A stretch of DNA of 10,735 nt from positions 1 through 10,735 of the forward strand of contig CACYDQ010000306.1 in NCBI GenBank assembly GCA_902773215.1, given 5' to 3'. The first letter of the stretch is position 1. Each line of letters begins with the position of its first letter. The notes beneath the pieces were generated by a model, which did no database searches, had not been told where the DNA came from, and saw nothing but the letters and a program-made list of their open reading frames with translations. The position numbers and the translations under genes are program-made. Source of the stretch: an uncultured Spirochaetaceae bacterium (lineage in GTDB: Bacteria > Spirochaetota > Spirochaetia > Treponematales > Treponemataceae). Shown here one piece after another: positions 6,712 through 10,735 of this stretch.

Positions 6712-7875
6712 TCAGCAGATTGAATCTAACGAGGAAGCGGAAAGGCGTTTGAACACATCGACAACCTTACCTGCGGCATTTGGCCACGATATCTCATTGA
6801 GCAGCTTCCGTCCGAATTCCAAGGACTTCTGGCAGAGGTCGGGACGTGCATAAATATCCGCAAAGGCATGGACCATTGATTCTTCCTCAAAAGGATTGAA
6901 CGTACATTCCGGGAAAGTAATTTCATTCGTCGAATGAAAACCTGATGCCCAACAAGGCGTACCGGCGGCATAGCTTTCCAGTATGGGCAAGCCCAATCCC
7001 TCCAGGAACGAAGGGAATATACTGGCTCTTGCGGTAGAAATAAGCTCCACCATCTCTGAATCGGGTATGAACCCCGTCGCAAGAATATGTTTTCCGTATG
7101 AGAGTCCGAATTCTTCTGCAATTCTTTTCAACTCATCCTTGCATTCTTGGCCCGCATTGCAGACGATATAAAAAGACGCATCAACAGGCAGGAGCTCTTT
7201 GCTGTATGCCAAACAGAAAGCCTTCGCAGCTCCCCTCCAGTTCTTCTGGGGCGCGAAGCCTCCGACATATACGATATGGTTTTTCCGGTCTCCTACGGAA
7301 TAAGGCCGCTTGCTGTTTTTTGACAAGAACTTCTTTGTGTCAACACCACCATATATGACGGAAAGCTTTTCTTTTGAAAGCGGAATATAGCGCATCGCAC
7401 TGGCAGCCGTAAATTTGCTGATTGCAAAAACGCAATCGAAGGTTCTCAAAAATTCACTCTGAAATGCAAACGACATCTTTTGAAATTCATCCCAAAGATA
7501 TTCCTGAAAAAACAGGGGGATAAAATCATATAAGATAACCGTCTTATGATTACATAGTTTCATTACACTAGTCGGGTACATCTCGTCCAGAACAGTTTCA
7601 GGACTCATGTTTAAGCGACAGGCGGAACCACTGATAAAAACATCGAATCTTTCATTAAAAAAATTTCCTCTATCAAAACACTCTTGATAACAAAAGTCAA
7701 TTTTCCGTTCTATTTCAGGACAAAAAGAAGGTTTCTTTCCATTGTAGTTTTTTAGAAGTATAAAGGCCTTATCATCGATTAGTCTTATACATTCTGAGAA
7801 CAACTCTTCTATATAACGGGCTACACCCCGCCCATAAAAATCTTGCCAAGGCCTGTAATCATATAAGACTTTCAA
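6712..7875 (-). CDS. GT4-family glycosyltransferase (TTG start)
   Basis: A GT-B fold retaining glycosyltransferase of 387 residues. An N-terminal glycine loop, YGRGVARYIEEL (14-25), begins the acceptor domain. VILYDFIPLFF (113-123) and FAISKFTA (150-157) are typical. The donor domain opens with YVGGFAPQKNWRG (203-215) and contains the EX7E motif, Glu292 and Glu300, in FLEGLGLPILE (290-300). The start is TTG at 7875: a GAGGAG ribosome site (7882-7887) sits six bases away, no ATG lies between it and the upstream in-frame stop near 7927, and the next in-frame Met is residue 90. TTG shares TTGA with the stop of the upstream gene, a 4-base overlap. GDP-mannose or another nucleotide sugar is the likely donor. 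It should act at the inner face of the membrane on a growing glycan with the neighbouring GT8 enzyme; the linkage cannot be read from sequence. Confidence 0.92.
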   Translation of the reverse strand: MKVLYDYRPWQDFYGRGVARYIEELFSECIRLIDDKAFILLKNYNGKKPSFCPEIERKIDFCYQECFDRGNFFNERFDVFISGSACRLNMSPETVLDEMYPTSVMKLCNHKTVILYDFIPLFFQEYLWDEFQKMSFAFQSEFLRTFDCVFAISKFTAASAMRYIPLSKEKLSVIYGGVDTKKFLSKNSKRPYSVGDRKNHIVYVGGFAPQKNWRGAAKAFCLAYSKELLPVDASFYIVCNAGQECKDELKRIAEEFGLSYGKHILATGFIPDSEMVELISTARASIFPSFLEGLGLPILESYAAGTPCWASGFHSTNEITFPECTFNPFEEESMVHAFADIYARPDLCQKSLEFGRKLLNEISWPNAAGKVVDVFKRLSASSLDSIC

Positions 7876-9086
7876 TTTGTACTCCTCGCCCTTGCAAGTT
7901 GTGACAGGACGACACGGGCAAAAGAACTATCGCCTGTAGATTCTCGTATCATGCTTATACAGAAGTCCAGCTTCTCTTCTATATTGTGCCAGTTTGCTTT
8001 TCTGAAGCGGATGAAGAAGAAAAGCTGAGTGACAATCTCATAGTCATACCAAATTCTTTTTGCAACAGGAATGCCCAAAAGCCATATCATGCTGATTGGA
8101 GGGTTATATCTTTTTCTAGCGACTGGAATTCCCAGAAAAGTCAGGTCTGTTCTGTCTTCAAAGGTGAGTTTGTGGAATGGGCCAAACCAGCTGCTTCTCA
8201 GTGGTTCAGGAGGCATTATAAGTTTTTCGCGGAGGAGTTTCATTTTCTTGAATGGAGTCTTCTTGAACACCTTGTACCACTCTTGTGACATATAGATATC
8301 GCTATACTTCCAAGGTTTCTTCTCGTTGGTCAAATGGAGGATATATGCATCCTGCTCCATATCTTTCATACTGCCGTAAGATGTACCGAAAAAAGAGTTT
8401 ATATCTTGCAGAGTCAGACCCATCTGTTTCTGCATCAACAGTAAGTTCGGCATCATCATATTCCACTTTTGGGGGAGAAATTTCACATTCATGTTAAACA
8501 CAACATTGAACACATCCTGATCCATACAACAGTAATCGGGGTGCTGTTTCTTCACTGTGAAAAGTTTTTCCTCAACATTTTCGCGACGAATTTTTTCTGC
8601 ATTTAAGAGCAAAACTCCAGAATTAAAATAGTTCTTCAAACCCAGTCTTTTGTGCCAGTTACAGGAAACAACGGCAGCCATATCTGAGACAACTGCTGCA
8701 TAACAGTCATCTATTTTAATTTCGAAGGCTTCTGCTAAATCTTTCCGTATAAGCACATCGCCATCTACATAGAGGATTTTATCATATTCCGGCAGAAGAC
8801 GAGGAATACAGAATTTAACGAGAGCTGTTCCAGTCACATAGTAACCATCCTCGTTGTAGATGGTCAACTCCTTAGTATCATAATCGATTATTCTTATCTC
8901 GATATTCCTACGCTTCATTCTGCGGAACAAAGCCTTGTTTGTTTCATCCACTCCACAAGCGATTATGCATACAACGAGCTTTCCCTTGTGCCTGAAGGAG
9001 TCAATCATCGAACGAACTGCAACAGCGGTGGGAATCACATAGTTGTTGTCGCAGATTAGCACTACCGGGTATTCATTTTCAGGCAT
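7872..9086 (-). CDS. GT8-family glycosyltransferase with C-terminal LGIPV repeats
   Basis: A GT-A fold retaining transferase (LgtC/glycogenin-like family), 404 residues. The catalytic domain (1-275) shows VVLICDNNYV (8-17), the metal-binding DXD in YVDGDVLI (106-113), FNSGVLLLN (154-162), MDQDVFN (188-194) and HLTNEKKPW (251-259), a variant of the usual HxxGxxKPW. Beyond it is an extra region: FLGIPV at 317 and LLGIPV at 336, a more degenerate hydrophobic unit at 355, then Trp366, Ile369 and Glu371 leading into a helix. The same layout occurs in the small protein encoded just upstream. I chose the ATG at 9086 because GGAG lies 7 bases upstream (9094-9097) and the GT8 fold begins there. The ATG at 9134 would add 16 residues inside the preceding gene. 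The chosen start overlaps that gene by 8 bases. It probably adds a hexose to a surface glycan. Confidence 0.9.
   Translation of the reverse strand: MPENEYPVVLICDNNYVIPTAVAVRSMIDSFRHKGKLVVCIIACGVDETNKALFRRMKRRNIEIRIIDYDTKELTIYNEDGYYVTGTALVKFCIPRLLPEYDKILYVDGDVLIRKDLAEAFEIKIDDCYAAVVSDMAAVVSCNWHKRLGLKNYFNSGVLLLNAEKIRRENVEEKLFTVKKQHPDYCCMDQDVFNVVFNMNVKFLPQKWNMMMPNLLLMQKQMGLTLQDINSFFGTSYGSMKDMEQDAYILHLTNEKKPWKYSDIYMSQEWYKVFKKTPFKKMKLLREKLIMPPEPLRSSWFGPFHKLTFEDRTDLTFLGIPVARKRYNPPISMIWLLGIPVAKRIWYDYEIVTQLFFFIRFRKANWHNIEEKLDFCISMIRESTGDSSFARVVLSQLARARSTN
7882..7887 (-). promoter_or_regulatory. Ribosome binding site fixing the TTG start of the GT4 gene
   Basis: Minus-strand GAGGAG, six bases before the TTG at 7873-7875. 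It lies inside the 3' end of the GT8 gene. Because no ATG is available in that frame, this site is the main reason for accepting TTG as the initiation codon. Confidence 0.85.
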
Positions 9087-9453
9087 TCTTAGTCTCCAAA
9101 CCGACAGCAATATGTCCGACCAGCTTAAGCTCATTCTCCAGGCTCAGCTCACCGAACTGAACTTTTTTTATGTAGCCATACATCTCAATCTTTCCAAGCT
9201 CCTGCTCAAGAACTTTTTGTTCCGGCGACATCCTGCCCTCCAGATTCGCAATCCTTTCCGCGATGGCAGAGGAGAATTTACTGACCGTCTCATATATGGA
9301 CTGCCAGTCAGGGCGAACTCCTATTGTCAGCCCAAGAAATTTTGTTCTGACTTCAAAGCCGTCCCGGATAACTCTGTATACAGGGAGCCCAAGTATTTTG
9401 ATTGTAGTAGACCTTTCGTCACAGGCTTTGCTTGCAACACGGAATCCTTTCAC
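9079..9453 (-). CDS. Small LGLPV-repeat, coiled-coil protein, first gene of the glycan operon
   Basis: I do not recognise an enzyme in this 124-residue protein. Residues 20-25 (ILGLPV) and 39-44 (FLGLTI) are repeats 19 residues apart, and residues 1-6 (MKGFRV) may be a third, worn copy in the same register. Trp50, Ile53 and Glu55 follow, then a charged, probably coiled-coil helix (about 56-92). The C-terminus (93-124) alternates Gly and hydrophobics. The same repeat-repeat-Trp layout ends the GT8 protein encoded next. No catalytic motif, signal peptide or membrane segment is visible. The start is GTG at 9453: GGAGG (9462-9466) is 8 bases away and no suitable in-frame ATG is present. It overlaps the GT8 gene by 8 bases. 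Possible roles are an assembly, docking or regulatory partner of the glycosyltransferases, or a remnant of a longer transferase that kept only its C-terminal module. Confidence 0.78.
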   Translation of the reverse strand: MKGFRVASKACDERSTTIKILGLPVYRVIRDGFEVRTKFLGLTIGVRPDWQSIYETVSKFSSAIAERIANLEGRMSPEQKVLEQELGKIEMYGYIKKVQFGELSLENELKLVGHIAVGLETKNA

Positions 9454-9461
9454 GCTCCCTT

Positions 9462-9466
9462 CCTCC
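9462..9466 (-). promoter_or_regulatory. Ribosome binding site fixing the GTG start of the small repeat protein
   Basis: Minus-strand GGAGG, 8 bases before the GTG at 9451-9453. It is the strongest Shine-Dalgarno match in the leader and supports GTG as the first codon of the operon's first gene. Confidence 0.8.
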
Positions 9467-9527
9467 GTAAGATAACCATAAAAATCTAGTCTTTTGCCAT
9501 GGAAATACCTCAGTTCAAGTCACAACC

Positions 9528-9563
9528 TTAGTATTATACCGTATTTATACATTAAAATACTAA
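9528..9563. promoter_or_regulatory. Candidate operator: spaced 8-bp inverted repeat in the divergent region
   Basis: TTAGTATT (9528-9535) and AATACTAA (9556-9563) are perfect inverted copies separated by 20 bases, a centre-to-centre distance of 28 bp. The left arm overlaps the minus-strand TATAAT. The right arm lies in the spacer between the other -10 and its -35. A protein bound here would be placed to block or tune the glycan operon promoter. The divergently encoded XRE protein is the obvious candidate ligand. In AT-rich DNA some inverted repeats arise by chance. Confidence 0.4.
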
Positions 9564-9572
9564 AACATTCAA
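9533..9572 (-). promoter_or_regulatory. Predicted sigma-70-type promoter region of the glycan operon
   Basis: Reading the minus strand, TTGAAT (9567-9572) is followed after exactly 17 bases by TATAAA (9544-9549), a good -35/-10 pair. Nearer the gene is a perfect TATAAT (9533-9538) without a clear -35. Either would give a leader of roughly 70-85 bases before the GTG at 9453. The position, upstream of six tightly linked minus-strand genes, fits the operon's main promoter. No transcript start is known, and the surrounding sequence is AT-rich, which raises the chance of accidental matches. Confidence 0.6.
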
Positions 9573-9638
9573 TGGAATTTATCTGAATTTTACTATTATC
9601 CTGTAATTCTAAAAATAAAAAAAGGCCATTCTTAGGAT

Positions 9639-9962
9639 ATGAATGCAATCAGGGAGACGTTCGTGAACAACCTAAAGTTCTATCGGAAGGGGAAAGGTCT
9701 TTCGCAGGAAAAGCTGTCGTACGCAGTGGGAAAGAGCATTGCTTACATCAACCAGATTGAGAACAAGGACACTTGGCCGCAGCCGGAGATGGTGGACAAG
9801 ATTGCCATGGCATTAGGAATAAGCTCGTCCACCCTGTTTGAGGAAGCTGCCAGCCCTGATAACGTCAGAAGCCTGTTCTCACAGAAATTCGGCAAATCCC
9901 TGGAGACAGAGCTTCTTGCCCGGATTGAGAAAGACGTAAAGGATGTCTGCGCCTTGGTTTAG
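9639..9962 (+). CDS. Small XRE-family (HTH_3/Cro-CI) transcriptional regulator
   Basis: A 107-residue DNA-binding protein. The helix-turn-helix occupies about residues 10-67: NLKFYRKGKGLSQEKL, a recognition segment around SIAYINQIENKDTWPQP (33-49), then MVDKIAMALGISSSTLF (51-67), the classic XRE arrangement. Residues 70-107 form a short helical tail with no sensor or enzymatic domain, so it could be a dimerisation arm. The ATG at 9639 has only a close AGGA (9634-9637), so its ribosome site is weak; a more distant AAAGG also lies upstream. The gene is transcribed away from the glycan operon, with 185 AT-rich bases between them, a layout typical of a local regulator that controls its neighbour and often itself. 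A TATTAT at 9594-9599 is a possible -10 but lacks a convincing -35. Target and signal are inferred, not shown. Confidence 0.9.
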   Translation: MNAIRETFVNNLKFYRKGKGLSQEKLSYAVGKSIAYINQIENKDTWPQPEMVDKIAMALGISSSTLFEEAASPDNVRSLFSQKFGKSLETELLARIEKDVKDVCALV

Positions 9963-9988
9963 CAGGATGAAGACGCAGGATGCGAGTC

Positions 9989-10678
9989 TCACTCGTTCGG
10001 AGTAATCTTCCTTGCCAGGTAGATGAAGGGCGTGTCCAGGAGGCTCGTCGCGACGTAAATCACGTAGCAGGAGGCGGTGATGGCAATCAGGTCCCCCATG
10101 CTGTAGATGCTGAAGAAGGCCCCGAAGTTGAATATCACGATGTTGACCAGCTGGGAGATGAGGGTGGAAAAGTTGTTGCGGAACCAGAGCATCTTCGTGT
10201 GGCTGCCGGTCTTCTTCTCGGTAAGGTCCCACCAGGCATGATAAAGGAAGACATCGACAGCCTCGGAGATGGCGTAGGCAATCAGGCTCGCAATCAGCAT
10301 GCGGGTGGTGTTGGAGAAAAGCCCCTTTACGAACCCGCTCGCCCAGTCGCTTTTCGCCGGGATGTAATGCACCCACATGAAGGAAAGCAGTATGAAGCTC
10401 AGATTGGTCAGGATGCCCGCAAGCACGCCCTTGCCCGCGTCCTTCCTGCCGTACCGCTCGCTCAGGATGTCGGTCGCAAGGAAGGTCGCGGCGAAGAGGG
10501 TATTCCCCAGGGTCTGGTCCATCCCGAAGGCATGAACGACAATCGTCACCTCGATGTTGGCCAGTATCGTGCAGATGCCTATCCAGGCGAACAGGCCGCC
10601 TTTACCGAATGCTTTCAGGAAGAGCAGCGTCCCCCCGAAGGACACAAGAAGGGTAATTACAAGAAAAAGTTCATTCAT
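9989..10678 (-). CDS. yhhQ: Queuosine precursor transporter, YhhQ/VUT family
   Basis: An integral membrane protein of 229 residues. In the family, E. coli YhhQ takes up the 7-deazaguanine precursors preQ0 and preQ1 used to make queuosine in tRNA. The family signature is clear: NTLFAATFLATDILSERYGRK (59-79), then WFRNNFSTLISQLVNIVIF (165-183). In the second, Asn179 replaces an Asp common in other members. About six hydrophobic segments are visible (near 3-21, 29-47, 56-71, 86-103, 127-146 and 175-192), with a further one around 198-214. The ATG at 10678 has GAGG 6 bases upstream. It is convergent with the XRE gene, 26 bases apart, and GC-rich like the left arm, so it is probably core chromosome unrelated to the glycan block. 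No queuosine synthesis gene is in the window, and only 57 upstream bases are visible. Confidence 0.92.
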   Translation of the reverse strand: MNELFLVITLLVSFGGTLLFLKAFGKGGLFAWIGICTILANIEVTIVVHAFGMDQTLGNTLFAATFLATDILSERYGRKDAGKGVLAGILTNLSFILLSFMWVHYIPAKSDWASGFVKGLFSNTTRMLIASLIAYAISEAVDVFLYHAWWDLTEKKTGSHTKMLWFRNNFSTLISQLVNIVIFNFGAFFSIYSMGDLIAITASCYVIYVATSLLDTPFIYLARKITPNE

Positions 10679-10735
10679 GCGAAACCTCGCGAAAAAGAGT
10701 TGACCTGGTTTTGTTTAGAGACAGGAAGGACTTCG

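Noticed and set aside
9087..9134. Longer N-terminus for the GT8 protein
   Set aside because: The 16 extra residues lie inside the preceding gene, whereas the ATG at 9086 has GGAG with 7-base spacing and the GT8 fold starts there.
9450..9479. A nine-codon leader ORF whose stop overlaps the GTG start as GTGA
   Set aside because: It has no ribosome site of its own, and its codons are largely the Shine-Dalgarno region of the next gene, so the frame is probably accidental.
9983..9995. Small hairpin CGAGT-CTC-ACTCG between the XRE and yhhQ genes
   Set aside because: Only 5 bp, overlaps the yhhQ stop codon and has no T-run on either strand, so it is not a convincing terminator.
10679..10735. A preQ1 riboswitch upstream of the queuosine precursor transporter
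   Set aside because: The visible 57 bases do not show the conserved preQ1-I stem-loop and A-rich tail. A longer element could lie beyond the window edge but cannot be judged.

Overview
The window reads as bacterial chromosome with two base compositions. The outer genes are GC-rich: 35 of 60 bases are G or C in both sampled lines, 2641-2700 and 10381-10440. The central block (about 3760-9640) is much poorer: 19 of 60 in both 7621-7680 and 8581-8640. Ribosome binding sites are strong GGAGG types, TTG and GTG starts are used, and ATA and AGG codons are common even in the GC-rich genes. The heterodimeric ABC exporter with its long linker, the XRE protein and the queuosine-precursor transporter resemble those of anaerobic gut-type bacteria (Spirochaetota or Firmicutes-like lineages). 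That is an impression, not a taxonomic call.

Left arm (1-3760, plus strand): the 3' part of one ABC exporter subunit, its full-length partner, and an unrecognised membrane protein with a large extracytoplasmic domain. The arm ends at a hairpin shared with the convergent central operon. The two ABC subunits show the asymmetric pattern of heterodimeric exporters, with one degenerate and one canonical ATP site.

Centre (3761-9453, minus strand): a tightly packed six-gene surface-glycan operon, apparently read from one promoter region near 9533-9572. In order of transcription: a small protein with 19-residue LGxPV-type repeats; a GT8 glycosyltransferase whose C-terminus carries the same repeat module; a GT4 glycosyltransferase starting at TTG; a nucleotide-sugar epimerase/dehydratase-type SDR; a protein joining six 15-residue helical repeats to an MptE-like/DUF115-type domain; and a NeuA-like CMP-sugar synthetase. 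Junctions are 8-nt overlap, 4-nt overlap, 6-nt gap, 29-nt overlap and 11-nt overlap, so the genes are probably translationally coupled. Together they could activate and modify sugars and assemble a glycan on a surface polysaccharide or protein. Substrates cannot be read from sequence.

Right arm (9454-10735): an AT-rich divergent promoter region with a spaced 8-bp inverted repeat lying on the glycan operon's promoter; a small XRE regulator facing away from that operon; and a convergent queuosine-precursor (YhhQ-type) transporter on the minus strand.

The most unusual points are the repeat module shared by the first two operon genes with identical 19-residue spacing, the pentadecad-repeat fusion to the MptE-like domain, and the likely XRE/operator control circuit.
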